A DNA stretch of 64,000 nucleotides from Dioscorea cayenensis subsp. rotundata. Taxonomy: Eukaryota > Streptophyta > Magnoliopsida > Dioscoreales > Dioscoreaceae. The stretch lies in the NCBI RefSeq assembly GCF_009730915.1, contig NC_052496.1:1287875-1351874 (forward strand), read 5' to 3'. The position numbers and the translations under genes are program-made. The notes beneath the pieces are model-generated. The model was given only the letters and a program-made list of their open reading frames with translations. It was not told the origin of the DNA and did not search any database. Of the stretch, positions 1 to 11,493 are shown piece after piece (within the stretch, counting starts at the first letter, position 1; each line of letters begins with the position of its first letter).

Positions 1-252
1 TAAAGGAACATGGTTCTGATAAGACTGAGAATTAAGCCATGCAAATTGCTTTGACCCGTTATGTTGAGTTTGAGATATAGCAAAATATGCAGATGGAATT
101 GAGATATCTAAATTTGATTCTTGATTCTATAAGGCTTCATCATAGTCAGTGAGCTTCTCAAGCAATTCTTCAAAACTGACATAACTTTCTCTTACACGAA
201 TAACAGCTGCAATTTCCTTATACTCATGTCCAATGCCATTTAGGGCATGAAT
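1..252 (-). pseudogene. Ty1/copia gag (UBN2-type) relic
   Basis: Read on the minus strand, one frame gives a gag-like stretch (IHALNGIGHEYKEIAAVIR, then SYVSFEELLEKLTDYDE) typical of the UBN2/retrotran_gag_2 region of plant copia elements. It then continues through an in-frame TAG into a Q/N/S-rich linker. It runs off the left window edge. No LTR or pol is visible, so it is a fragment of a decayed element. Confidence 0.7.
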
Positions 253-808
253 CACAAGAAATATAATAAAATCCCTTTGATATATTAAAAAAAAAACTAA
301 GTTGTCAACAATAATTTTTTTTGCAAAATTTTTACCATATAACTCAATTTATAAAATGTGAAAGGGCCATACAATAAAATTTTGCAAATATTTTTTTCCC
401 TATAACTATAATTTTTTAATGTTGTATATACTAATTCATTAAAAAAAAAAAAAAAACAAAACAAGTGGCAAACAATAATTTCTTGGAAAAAAATTTATAT
501 AAATCAATTTGTAAAATATTAAAGAACTAAAAAAATTGTATTATGTCGCTCTTTGATATATTACACATTGGTATATATATATAATATATTTTTTAAAATA
601 TGATTTTTTTTTTTTAGTGTAGTTTATACATATGTTTTGGATGTACCACCCTTAGAATGAGAATGGAGTGCGTTAGGAATGAATAGTGGTACTATAAAAG
701 CATATTAATTCGCCCAAAATTAGGAGGAATGAATAGTATTAATCTTTGATAGACACTTTTGCCCCTTTGAATATTTAATTAAATAAAACTTATAAAATTA
801 AATAATTA

Positions 809-844
<36 letters not shown>

Positions 845-1526
845 GTAAAATGATATTTTCCCATAATGGAGATTTAATTAAATTAAAATTATTAAAATTA
901 TACTTTTACATCGGTGTATATTTAATTAAATAAAAATTATTAATTATACTAATTAAAGTGTAGTAACACTTTCTCTTATTGAGATTTAATTATATCAAAT
1001 TCAATTATTTAAATAGTTAATTGAAATAATTAAAATAATTAAACTAATAATAATTAACATGAGATATTGAATTTGAATATTTAATTATAATAAATATTTG
1101 TAATAATAATATTCAAAATATTTTTAAAAACAAAAAATTATTTATCATTAATCATATGTAATTGGATTTATGTATATCAAAGATATAAAAGTAATTTTAT
1201 CACATTCAGCATACTTTTTTCATTTCCAATAAAAATATTCTGCTAACCAAACAGTTTTCATTCTCATTTCTATTCTTATAATTTCATCCCCTTTCTATTC
1301 CATGAACTAAATGCACCCTTAGAGTTTTTTTGTTTCTCATGAGAGGAGAACCTTTTTATGCTCGGTATCATTGTTTTTGTCTATGTTATTGTTTTTACTC
1401 CCGATGGACATCGTATTTATTTAGTTTTGCTGTTTGTGTTAGCTGTTTTGGTTTGTAATTGTTGCTTTCTTGTGTTCTAATAAATTAATAGTTTACTTAT
1501 AAAAAAAGGCAATGGCCCCCTTCGCC
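253..1526. other. AT-rich intergenic spacer with (AAT)n microsatellite
   Basis: No coding region is supported. The stretch holds many poly-A/poly-T runs and an (AAT)n microsatellite at about 808-841. The segment at 1255-1320 reads like the end of a small DNA transposon (ends ...AAATGCACCCTTA), but I could not pair it with a clear opposite terminus. The segment 1380-1507 ends in TAATAAATTAATAG plus an A-run, which looks like a LINE-type 3' tail. Confidence 0.5.
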
Positions 1527-1732
1527 TTAGGGCTGGTAACAGGGTAAGGTGGGGGTGGGGAGGCCCCTCCTCGCTCCCATCTCCGCCAATAGTGGGGACG
1601 GGGATTCCGAGTCCCCAATTCCCCAACTAGGGAAATTGCTCCTCCATCCCTGTCCCTGAGGGGATTTCATCCCCATAGGGATCCCCACAGGGATTCCTCA
1701 TTTGCAAACATTGCTATTGCATTTTATTTTAT

Positions 1733-1975
1733 TTTTTGAAAATGTCAATAAACCACTTCAATTAAAGAAAGGAGAGAACAAACAACAAACCCCACATCAG
1801 AGACGGCGGAGACAGAACAACAGCAGACACCATACCAGTAGGCGTAGTAATGACGAAAGAACCAGAAATAGACAGAAAAAATAGAAAACACAACACAACT
1901 GAAAAAACGAGGAACATGCCTCCTCAATCCCCCAACATAAGCACAAACACCCTAACCCGCGTTCTGACCCTAACC
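1733..1975 (-). mobile_element. LINE 3'-end fragment
   Basis: The minus strand ends in GTGGTTTATTGACATTTTC followed by an AT-rich tail. This closely resembles the 3' tail of the LINE fragment near 42031 (GTGGTTTATCTATTTTTC) and the tail near 36310. Only the 3' untranslated part remains, so this is a strongly 5'-truncated insertion inside the hAT-like element. Confidence 0.5.
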
Positions 1976-2146
1976 CTATTGCATTTTAGTACTTTACTTA
2001 TAAATTTTAAATTTTAAAAAAAGAAATTTAATACCAATACATCTATGAAAAATATAAAAGCTATTCAACATAGATCCATATATGAAAAACATGAAAACTA
2101 CTCAATATATATATAGTTTAACAAATTTGTCAAACCAACATATAAA

Positions 2147-2148
2147 AA

Positions 2149-2216
<68 letters not shown>
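2147..2216. repeat. (TA)n microsatellite
   Basis: An almost pure TA run of about 70 bp; a second shorter one lies near 2360-2376. The apparent ORF across it (poly Ile-Tyr) is an artefact of the repeat. Confidence 0.95.
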
Positions 2217-2221
<5 letters not shown>

Positions 2222-2792
2222 ATATATAACTCCAAATAGTTTTCAATTAGAGCAAAACATAAAATTTGGAATTCATATAAACAGGGAGTACAATTTAAAA
2301 TTAAAATTATTTAAATCATTATTTAGGGTTTTGGATTTTGTAATGTTGGGAACAATTATATATATATATATATATAATTTTTATCGGGTCGGGAATCTCT
2401 GCAGGGCAGGGAGGACATTCCTCGCCCCATCTCCATTTAGGAAATAGGGACGGATTGACATTGTCTCCATTCCCATATAGGGGGGAATTAGGGAATCCCC
2501 GTCCCTGTTGGGTTGAGTCTCCAAGAGGATCGGAGATTTCTCATCTACTTCGCCTACTTCAAGCTCCGTCCCTACTGATGATACAGTAGTGTGTGTTTCT
2601 CATCTGTCCGTCAGTGAAGTGCACCTGTGTGTGTTTGTATGTATTTCGTATGTAATCTAGAGTTAAATATGGCATTATCATATATATTATTATCACCTAT
2701 GACCATGAGTATGTGGCTTGTGCGCATATAGAACAACTGCAGGCATTTAATAGTCAATCAAATCAGTGGGAAGCTGCTTTCAAGTTTCAAGT

Positions 2793-3131
2793 ATGGCTGG
2801 TCTGCAGAGATCTACGGAGACATTTAGGAGGTCAGGGTCATCTGGGTTGGTATGGGAGGAGAGGTTCTCAGGTAACCTGAACCAAGGCAAGGGTGGCAAC
2901 GACAAGAACAGGGAGGGCCCAGAACTGAGGCAGTCCCGCAGCGTCGGATCCACCGGAATGATGGAGCGCAGCTTATCGAACGGCGGTGGCCGAGGGTTCC
3001 GAACCATGGGGGTCGAGCCGACCTTTGACCCACCTTCTCCCAAGGTCTCCGCTTGTGGATTTTGCGGCGTTTTCCGCAAGTCCAAGGGATCCAAGAAATC
3101 CAATCCTCGCAGCACCAAGCGCAACACCTGA
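2793..3131 (+). CDS. MAPK kinase substrate-like protein (At1g80180/At1g15400 family)
   Basis: Single-exon gene of 112 aa. The family is small, plant-specific, basic and disordered, and its Arabidopsis members are described as MAP kinase substrates. Visible hallmarks are the N-terminal MAGLQRST..FRRSGSSGLVW block, the central MERSLSNGGG(R)GFRT block and the C-terminal DPPSPKVSACGFCGVFRK block followed by a Lys/Arg-rich tail. SP/TP sites (for example DPPSPK) would be the phosphorylation sites; that is inference. I chose ATG 2793 because the family starts MAGLQRS; the open frame extends 9 codons upstream only through a GTG. The 3' flank (3132-3350) is pyrimidine-rich and looks like a UTR. No lesion is visible, so it is probably functional. 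Confidence 0.85.
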   Translation: MAGLQRSTETFRRSGSSGLVWEERFSGNLNQGKGGNDKNREGPELRQSRSVGSTGMMERSLSNGGGRGFRTMGVEPTFDPPSPKVSACGFCGVFRKSKGSKKSNPRSTKRNT

Positions 3132-3892
3132 AAAAAGTCCTTGTATATATGAATTACATCTTCTTCTTCTTCTTCTTCCAGTGATAACTATTACAGTATA
3201 CATACATAAAATCAATTTCCCTTTTCCTCTTTTGGCCTTTCAGAATTGAGGGAAGCTGCTGAATTTATTCTCTCTCCCTCCCTCTTGTGCAATTTGTAAA
3301 TGGAATGGATGCTTAATTTTCTCTTCTTCTTACAGTTATTTAAATAAACAACAAGGCCGTACATATATATACTTTTCATTACATACATAATTGCTCAACT
3401 TTCTTCCTTCTTCCTCTTTCCTCCTCGGTGCTTTTCTCTGTCTTCTGCGGTTTTGTTTGTGATTGTGATGTTGGGTAAACTTGATGGGAGGAGAGACAAA
3501 GCGGTTAAGCTTATTAAAATTAATTAATCAATAAAATAAAGGCTAAGATGATAGAAGATATTTTAACGATGTTTGATTTGTTTATTAACAATTTGTAGCA
3601 ATGCTCATGGGTGTTGCTGTCATCTCACCTGGGTTGGATGCGTCTATCCTTTTTTATGATATATTTAAAGATTTCAATCGTGTCACTCACCTTGTAGAAT
3701 TAAGGCTCTCTTCATCCAAGTTATTTAAATAAGTGACCTCCGAATATATTTAAAAATATATATATAGTCTGTCTTTTTGATTGAATAACGCTCGTAAACT
3801 AGTAATTAATGATGAAGATGATGAAAAGAAATCAAATAGGGTCCTCTACTTGGTTTGGAAGGGAAAGAAATCCAGTGTTAATCTGTTATCCA
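3132..3892. other. 3' flank of the MAPK-substrate gene and AT-rich spacer
   Basis: Contains a CTT-repeat stretch (about 3162-3178), likely 3' UTR, then AT-rich spacer up to the target duplication of the Pack-MULE. No gene is supported. Confidence 0.5.
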
Positions 3893-3901
3893 TTATATAT
3901 G

Positions 3902-4151
3902 GAGCAATGCTATTCATCCCGATGAATGTTCTCGAATTCATCTCCCGAACGACGTGGCGACCCACGTGACTACATGAATTCCTTTTTCTCTCTTTTCGTC
4001 AGCTTAACTCTCTCATTTTAATGTAAAAAAAATTAAAAAATAAAAAGAAGAGAGAAACATCTGGTCAAAGTGACCGGGCCCTACCTCATCTCATCCCCCT
4101 TCTCCATCTCCCGGCCATCTCCCGGCTATCTCCCATCTTTCTGTGGTCTGT
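3902..4151. repeat. Left TIR of the Pack-MULE
   Basis: Pairs with 5202-5447 in inverted orientation with few mismatches. It includes the shared ACGTGGCGACCCACGTGAC segment, itself a G-box-like palindrome, and the CATCTCCCGGC.ATCTCCC repeats near the inner border. Confidence 0.9.
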
Positions 4152-4412
4152 ATTCAGTTCCAGTTCATCCACAGTGAAAAACAACCATACACATGGTAAA
4201 GAGAGGTAATTTAGCACAAAAAGAAAGATATATTTCTGATAACATTGATTTCTCAATGATACAAAGCTCATCCATTGGTATTAGAAATGAAGAACAAAGG
4301 CACAACATTTTCTTCATAATATTCATCTGACAAGGTTTACAGGTAACAAACTGTACAATAGGGAGAGCAAAATGACAATGTGGGATGACAGTGAGCCATC
4401 TCCTCTATTTTA

Positions 4413-5194
4413 TCAAAGTTTGCTAAAAACCTTATCCTCAGAACCTTTAAGGACTCTTGTTGGAGAGAACATTGGGCTGATGGGAGTTGCTTCTGCAACA
4501 TCATCTGATGCAGGAACAAGCATTTGTTTCAAGTTGTAGAACCTAAAGAAGGGAAGAACATGGACATTCAAACTATAACACATTGACTTATGCTCTTCAT
4601 AGTTCACTTGGAGGAACAGAACATCTGGATTCAACTCTGCAAACTGGCAAATCCGCAAACAAGAAGTATATATCATTCCAAACATAATTCAGCAAACAAA
4701 AAAGATAATTTTTTTTTTAAATTCAAATGTAATGGAACTACCTTGGGATGGAGAGCTTTGCAGCCTCCACAACCAGGGGAGTAGAAATCAACAATGACAA
4801 GCTTGTTATCAGCGTTCAACAAAGAATCAACAAGGTCTTGTGCTGATTGGACCTCCTTCATGTTAGGTTGCAGTCCCTTTTCCCACCATTTCACAGACTT
4901 TCAAATGCGAAGGCTCATCTGCAAATCAACATTTTTTTCATCAAATCAGGTAAAACAAAAAACAAAAAATCCAAAATTCTTATCAATCCGATCAAAGCAA
5001 CACTGATGAACTTCACAATAAAGGAAATCCCTGAAAAAAAAAATGGGGATTTGGAAACCTCTACATACCTTCGGATGGAGACCATCGATGGCGTTCCTCT
5101 CCACAGGTCGCCTTCGACTCCAATCTCCTAAAACCAAACCACCATTACCGATGGAGGAGGAAAAAGACGAAGAAAACCTCAAAGATACAAAACT
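4413..5194 (-). pseudogene. Captured ACHT/TRXL1-type chloroplast thioredoxin-like fragment
   Basis: Three exon-like blocks lie on the minus strand. 5194-5060: transit-peptide-like start (LRFSSSFSSSIGNGGLVLGD). About 4920-4743: WWEKGLQPNMKE, SAQDLVDSLL, VIVDFYSPGCGGCKALHPK. About 4653-4413: FAELNPDVLFLQVNYEEHKS, MCYSLNVHVLPFFRFY, then a Pro/Ser-rich tail. The CGGC active site and these blocks match the atypical Cys/His-rich thioredoxins (ACHT, thioredoxin-like 1) of chloroplasts. Breaks: an in-frame TGA shortly after MSLRI in block 2; the acceptor before ICQFAEL reads GG rather than AG; and after FRFY the conserved GRLCSFSCTNATI-type region is missing, with the sequence jumping to the C-terminal tail. 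Introns are retained, so the capture was from DNA rather than mRNA. It is unlikely to make a working enzyme; a non-coding role is possible but unproven. Confidence 0.88.
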
Positions 5195-5201
5195 TGGAGA
5201 C

Positions 5202-5447
5202 AAACCACAGAAAGATGGGAGATGGCCGGGAGATGGGAGATGGAGAAGGGGGATGAGATGAGGTAGGGCCCGGTCACTTTGACCAGATGTTTCTCTCTTC
5301 TTTTTATTTTTTAATTTTTTTTACATTAAAATGAGAGAGTTAAGCTGACGAGGAAAGAGAGAAAAAGGAATTCATGTAGTCACGTGGGTCGCCACGTCGT
5401 TTGGGAGATGAATTCGGAAACATCCATCGGGATGAATAGCATTGCTC
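5202..5447. repeat. Right TIR of the Pack-MULE
   Basis: Inverted copy of 3902-4151. The inner border falls near AACCACAGAAAGATGGGAG, where similarity to the left TIR ends and the captured coding sequence begins. Confidence 0.9.
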
Positions 5448-5456
5448 TTATATATG

Positions 5457-7773
5457 TTGTCAAGCTAGAGAAGAGAGAGGCAGAAACTAGGGACTATTTT
5501 GTGGTCTTCATCATGAATGACACTCACCGCGAGCACAAACTAATTAAGTTTTTTTTTTTTTTTAACAAAGGTGACAAGCGCCGTCCTACAATGGGGGTGT
5601 CAAGAGACAGACAGATACGAAAATGCACAAGTTACGACGACTTAACAACCCTATAGAAATTTATTAACTCGGTCAGACGTCACACGGGACAATTAGATTC
5701 TTACCATGTGTATGCCCAGAAGATATTTCAAGAATCAAACTAAGTTAATAAATCTCCACTGCCTTGCAACTTTGGAGGGGAGAGAAATGACATCCTCCCA
5801 GAGGGGGACCGGTGAACAATGAATAAACAGTACCACTACAGTATTTTTAGAGTATCTTCAGTATATGCACAGTATTGCCAACACAGGGATTCGATGCTGG
5901 ATTAGCCCATTCACTATCCAAGTAACATACCACTACACTAAGTAGTGGTTGTTCCGGCAGCATGTTGGTTATGAGTAGGCAATGGATGCATGATCAAATC
6001 TGTCTGGTTCTACCTTCTCATGTTCTCTGCAGGTTAAAATGGCACCTGTCCAAGCACACATAACATAATGCTCTCAAATCTAATCTGCGTAAGGTGAGTT
6101 GAGGAACACTTTAGTGTGCCGCATGCGTCATCTTATCTTCATGTCTCCACGCTTCACATTTGTGAAGACTTACAAGGCGGGGGCCTCAACAAAAACCATC
6201 TCTTCCTTCTTTTTGTTTTTAAATCTCTCCTCTCCCTACTCCAATCTCCAATATTTTCCTCTCGCCACTGGAGTTTGATGGACTACAAGAAGAATCGTAT
6301 AGTTTTTTCAAGCATAAGGAATCCTGTAGACTCGGCCAAAGGGAAACCGATGGGCAGTGAATTTCTGCCACTCATGTTGACAATTAGTCAATTTGTTAAC
6401 TCATCATGAAAGCGGCCCGTACCATCCAACTAGATGCCACGCGCGCACACACTTAAAAAAGCTTTTTCACCTAGTCAGAAGGTTTTGTTTGGCGGCCTTA
6501 CCAAAAAAAAAAATGAATTTGTTTTCTTATTAATTATAAGATATGAAACACCTAGTTGAATATGCAGAGATTTTTTTTTAAAAAAGGCTTTAGTTGAATA
6601 TGCAGAGATTAAATTCGTGGTTTTCACTTTATTAAAAAAAAAAAAAGGAAAATTATTTATTTTTATTTTAAAAATAATACACAAAGATCAAAAGATCAAG
6701 TCATCTCCGCCGAATTTGAAAATCACTGATCAAAGAGCACATGTATAATTAGTGAGTATGCCGGAGTCAATTGATATGATTTGTAAACAGAAAGTTAATC
6801 TAAATATCTTTTATAGTTGATATTGTTCCCCTAAAATCAGCCTACTCCGCTGAGTCAGCTTTTGAATCTTGACTATTCATTATCCATTTTTTAGTGTGAC
6901 ATATAGTTCGGTTGTAGCCAACCAAATCATTCACCAACCGGAGATACAAGACTAGGTTGCTCTGATGATTTTCAAGGCCTCTAGCTAGTGTTGGCATTGG
7001 TTGGCAATTTAACAAATGGTCTGATGGTCATGATTGTGTATTAATTGCGACGATGATGTCATCCAAAGAAACTTGTATCATTAAAATTTATAAAGAAATA
7101 AAAATTTCGAAATCCAGTGGGATTTAGCAACAGTGAGCCAACTTTGTAGAAGATAATTAAATGATTTAAGCAGCATGTATAGTAGTATTAACAGTTAGAT
7201 ACAGGAGGAAGTGGCCGGAGGAAAAGAATCATGCAGAGGGAAGCTTAGCTGAGGCAGACATGGGCTCAAGCAGAGCTGGTGGTAGGAGAAACGGACAGGT
7301 AAGTAGATGGGATGAGCAGATCATCTATGGATTGAATGACGACGACCATGCTTATAGTGCGAATAAAGAGTGTCATGTGCTACTGATTCATATGGCACGG
7401 GGGTCTATGTGAATAAGGAGTGTGTTATTTGGGATCCATTTTCACATGGCACGGCTCAGCACCCTGATTCACGCTCGTCACCATCCTCCTATCCTTCCTA
7501 TTCGGCTATTCCTAAGAATCCAAACCCCTCCCTCTGCTGCCTGTGCCTGCTGGCTGCTGCTTCTATTTCTACTTTCTAGGAAGATGCCCTTTCCCTCTTC
7601 CGCTCAGGTCTCTGTTCTTCCGTTCTCCGCTTCCTGGAGTGGAGCTTGAAGAACCCAACAAACACGATCCCTAGAACTAACACACTCGGGTTGCTGCTTA
7701 ATAACCAACCCCCACTCCCCAGCAAACAACATCCATCACACCCCCAATAAATACGTTAAAAAGTCCCAAGTTG
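5457..7773. other. Intergenic region and polygalacturonase upstream region
   Basis: No gene is supported. Poly-T/poly-A runs lie near 5550-5565 and 6630-6650, and a short direct duplication containing AGTTGAATATGCAGAGATT is seen near 6553-6610. The CT-rich stretch 7480-7660 immediately before the next gene may be its 5' UTR or core promoter. I could not place a TATA box with confidence. Confidence 0.4.
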
Positions 7774-8039
7774 ATGGCATTCTTCCATCTGCCTATGCTC
7801 CTGCTCCTTTTTCTCTGTTGGTCGACCTTGGAGCTCGCTGGCTTCAATCCTCTGATCCAAGAGCTCCCAGGTTCCTCCTCTGAGGGTCGGTCTGTCTCCG
7901 TGGACGATTTCGGCGCCAAAGGGGATGGCTACACTGACGACACTAAGGTGCCATCTTCCGTTTTTTGATTTTGTTTTCCATTTATAGATGGTAAAAACCA
8001 AATCCAGTGACAAACATTGCAACGATCATCAATATGCAT

Positions 8040-8073
<34 letters not shown>

Positions 8074-10840
8074 AGCGAGGATTATTATCTATATCAATGT
8101 GTATATGCGGAGGAGGTTAACTAATTACTTTCCATTCATGGTTCTTCAGTTGTCAATGATACCATAATGATAACTAATCGCTTAGTCTATTGAAAAATCA
8201 CATGGTAAGAGGGGTATTACTTTGCATCATTGATTTGGAACTTTCTCTTACTAATTAGTTGAAATACCTGTGGTTGTTGATAGGAATTTCACACAGTGGA
8301 ATGAAAGGGTTGCCCTCATTCCGCCATATGCTCACACTTATCACGTCCCTAGTGTGCATGAAGACGACCAACTCTTTCAAATGCTTGCCTGTTTGTGATA
8401 TTAACAAGATGATTCTCCTTCTTTTAGGCATTTGGAGATGCTTGGCTGTTTGCATGTTCTTCACCTTACAAGAGAATTATTGAAATTCCAGCAGGGAAAG
8501 TGTATCTGGTGAAACCCATTGATTTTGCGGGCCCTTGTAAATCAAAGCTCACATTGTTGGTATGATGCTGCTGCACTTTATCTGTAAGCATGATCTATGT
8601 TGAGGATTATTTATGTTTAGTGTTTGTTGAATAGATCATGGGAACTATCATTGCTCCACCAGATCCTAAGATCTGGGATGGTCAAAATACACGGAAATGG
8701 CTTTATTTTCATGGAATACGGAGGCTAATTGTCACAGGTGGAGGCACAATTAATGGCATGGGTCAGAAGTGGTGGTCTCAATCTTGCAAGATCAACAGAA
8801 CAAAAGTAACCTCTCAATTCTTGAAAATATTGTGACACACATCTGCTGACCTGTTTTGTTTTCCATCACATCAATATTAATCAGTTTAGCAAAAAGATTG
8901 AAAAAATTGAAAATCTGAAGCTGTCTTAATTCATCTTTGCAGCCATGCCAACATGCGCCAACGGTCAGTGGTCTTTTGTATTCAATGCTTTACTACAGCA
9001 ATCCTTGTTCCATTTTTAGTGGGTTTTTTTACACTGCAGATGTGCTATGATGCAGGCAATTACTTTCCACAGAACCAAGCATCTTATTATCCAAGAATTG
9101 ACTCTGATGAATAGCCAGCAGATGCATATGTCATTCACTAACTGCTTTCATGTTAAAGCATCTCGAATGAAATTGGTTGCACCTCCATATAGTCCAAATA
9201 CTGATGGAATACACATAAGCGCATCTACCTCTGTTGAAATTCAAGATAGTACCATTGAAACAGGTTAAAATGCTCTTGCTTTCTGCAATCTATACCCATT
9301 ATGCAGTTCCAAGACATTTTCTTCAGTTTTTTTTCCCACTTTTGCACAATTGTATGCAGATGGAGGAGATTCATTCAAATATCTGAATATTGCAAAGATT
9401 CTCTGTTTTCAGATCAATGTGCTTCCATGAATATGACCGCTATTATTTGTATCTTCATTCTTGATCCATCAGCTTGGCATCTCAAAATCTTAGGAGTAGG
9501 TTATCCTTTTTGTTGCATTATTTAGCCATGCGTGCATGTGTGTGTCTGTATGCATTCTTAATGTGAGAGCATGATACTAAATCCAACTGAGCACCTGCTG
9601 AGCTCAATCAAATACTTCCGGTAAACTATGAGGAAGTTTGGTTAGAGGAATCTAATTGACAGTCCATATGTGTATGTCTGTCTGTATAGAGGTTATGGAG
9701 TGACTTTTCTGGGTGTGTCATGGTAAGTAATTCATGTTATAGTCTGGTTATGTGAATCATGTAGTTGAAACAGATTTTCAAGTTTAAATCAGATTCAATA
9801 CCTCCATCCATTATTAAACCAAAGAAAAGATGTTTTCTTTAGCAGCAAGTTGAATCATCCTCTTGCTTAGTTTGATAAAGGGTTTTGAACAAATGAATGC
9901 ATCAATTTCATATACTTTTTCTCACATGTCTGCTGCAGACATGTGCAATCTTGTTGAATATGGTTGTATCCTCTTATTGCAGGAGATGATTGCATTTCTG
10001 TGGTCAGCAATTCATCTAATGTCCGCATAAGGAATATTGCATGTGGGCCTGGCCATGGCATAAGGTAGAACTCTTAGCTTTGGCCCTGTGCTCATTAAAA
10101 TAGCAGGCAGGCTGTAACACGAAATACTAAATACTCTGAATATCAGTATTGGCAGCTTGGGCAAATCTAGGTCACTTTCTCAAGTGCACGACGTGCGAGT
10201 TGATGGTGCATGTATCTCCAACACTGAAAATGGTGTAAGAATCAAGACATGGCAGGTACTATAAGACAATTGATTGTTTATGCTCAATTGAAAGGAATCG
10301 GTTTTGGTTGTAATTATTGTGAGTGTTTGTTCTGCGTTTGTCTAGGGGGGATGTGGTTTTGTCAGCAATATAATTTTCCACAATATTTTCATGAGGAATG
10401 TTTCAAATCCAATCATCATAGATCAATACTACTGTGATTCTCCGCACCAATGTGCAAACCAGGTTATAAACTTTGCTGACTGCATTCTTTTTTCCCAAAA
10501 TATTAATGGAATTAATTTTTGTTGAGTTTATTTTTGCGTGTGCATGCAGACATCTGCTGTTAAGGTGGAGGATGTTTCATTTATAGGCATCAAAGGTACA
10601 TCAGCTACGGAGAACGCCATAAAATTTGTTTGCAGTGATAGTTTCCCCTGTGAGAGAATATTCTTGGAGGACATATATTTAGCCTTTTCTGGAGGGGAGC
10701 CGACTTCTTATTGCTGGAAAGCATCAGGCCTTAGTTTTGGTCTGGTTCATCCACCCTCCTGCCTTTCAAGCTCTGGTCACCTCAGTCTGAACAAAACAAA
10801 TGGTTTCCCAGCATCCCAGTATGCTGCTGTGAGAATATGA
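7774..10840 (+). CDS. Polygalacturonase (GH28), secreted, 9 exons
   Basis: Exons: 7774-7947, 8428-8559, 8635-8805, 8943-8963, 9056-9263, 9983-10064, 10147-10255, 10346-10462, 10550-10840. All introns are GT-AG and the frame is continuous, giving 434 aa, a normal GH28 length. It hydrolyses alpha-1,4 galacturonan in pectin in the cell wall. Residues 1 to about 22 form a signal peptide ([16 protein letters not shown]). The beta-helix catalytic motifs are all present: SPNTDGIH (212-219), TGDDC (235-239), GPGHGI (257-262) and RIKTWQ (294-299). Exon 4 is a 21-bp microexon coding PCQHAPT. The nearest relatives I recall are the At1g80170-like plant enzymes; I cannot tell endo- from exo-activity. A TA microsatellite sits in intron 1 (about 8044-8070). 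No lesion is visible. Confidence 0.9.
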
Positions 10841-11493
10841 ATTTCACTACCTCATGTGAAGCTCTTTATCACGGTTTATGATATAGTCCCTATTCTTCCA
10901 AATAGTGCCATCTAATATGAGGGCCAGGTTTGATCCTGGAGATCGATGAGTCAAAAAAATCTTCTGTGATTAATCTTTACCATTAGAATGTGTCTGACTG
11001 GTTGCCTTTCAAATATGGCATTCTACAATGGTAACGTAAAATTTTATTTTTATTTTCTAGAAATTTACAGTCAGTTTTGCTAGCATGGTCTCCACTAAGT
11101 GACAAATGTTTTGCAAAATTAATTGACAACACAAGAGAATCCCAGCCCTGCCATTTGATGAGGAAACTGACCAATAATACAGCACCAACTGTCAGTCAAC
11201 TCCAATCCAAGTGCAGCAATTAATTACAGGCCCTACCTGTTGATAATATGATCATCAGTTGTTGCTATTTGAGCGGCAGCTCCAAGCAATGTAATCATTC
11301 GCTAAACAAAAATCAGTACCTTGTTAATCCATTCCCATGTTGCAGATCACTTTATCAGGCAGCTTTTGCATCTCAGCTTAATATTTCCATGGCCAATGAC
11401 AGAATTCATCTTTGCGAGTTTGAAAGGTACACAATTAACAACCTCTTTGCTACTCAAAGTGATTCCAGTTCCACAGGTCATGTAAAAGATAAT
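10841..11493. other. Convergent 3' spacer between polygalacturonase and PDF1A
   Basis: The two genes end tail to tail here. A forward open frame at 11248-11508 overlaps the PDF1A stop, but it shows no recognisable domain. I regard it as non-coding 3' UTR sequence. Confidence 0.45.

Larger units (their letters stand above)
1527..2516. mobile_element. hAT-like non-autonomous element with GGGGA-rich subterminal repeats
   Basis: Both ends carry many short copies of GGGGA / TCCCC / GGGACGGGGA motifs (1530-1700 and 2385-2516) in opposite orientations. The centre is AT-rich and unrelated. Clustered short subterminal repeats are characteristic of hAT elements, and the left end (TAGGGCTGGTAACAGGG) roughly mirrors the right end. 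I see no clean 8-bp target duplication, so the borders are approximate. A LINE tail and a TA microsatellite lie inside. Confidence 0.45.
3902..5447. mobile_element. Pack-MULE (1546 bp, long TIRs, exact 9-bp TSD)
   Basis: The element begins GAGCAATGCTATTCATCCCGATG and ends with the inverted copy (CATCGGGATG...GCATTGCTC). It is flanked by identical 9-bp direct repeats TTATATATG (3893-3901 and 5448-5456), the size expected for Mutator-like elements. TIRs are about 245 bp. The interior has no transposase but carries a captured thioredoxin-like gene fragment with its introns, which is the definition of a Pack-MULE. The short element at 43602-44532 has related termini (GAGTAATGCTAT). Confidence 0.93.

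Noticed and set aside
640-1320. A complete MITE between ACCACCCTTAGAATGAG and AAATGCACCCTTAGAG
   Set aside because: Both ends read in the same orientation and do not form inverted repeats, so no element border could be set.
2082-2447. 121-codon forward frame with a poly Ile-Tyr stretch
   Set aside because: Produced by the (TA)n microsatellite; no domain and no composition shift.
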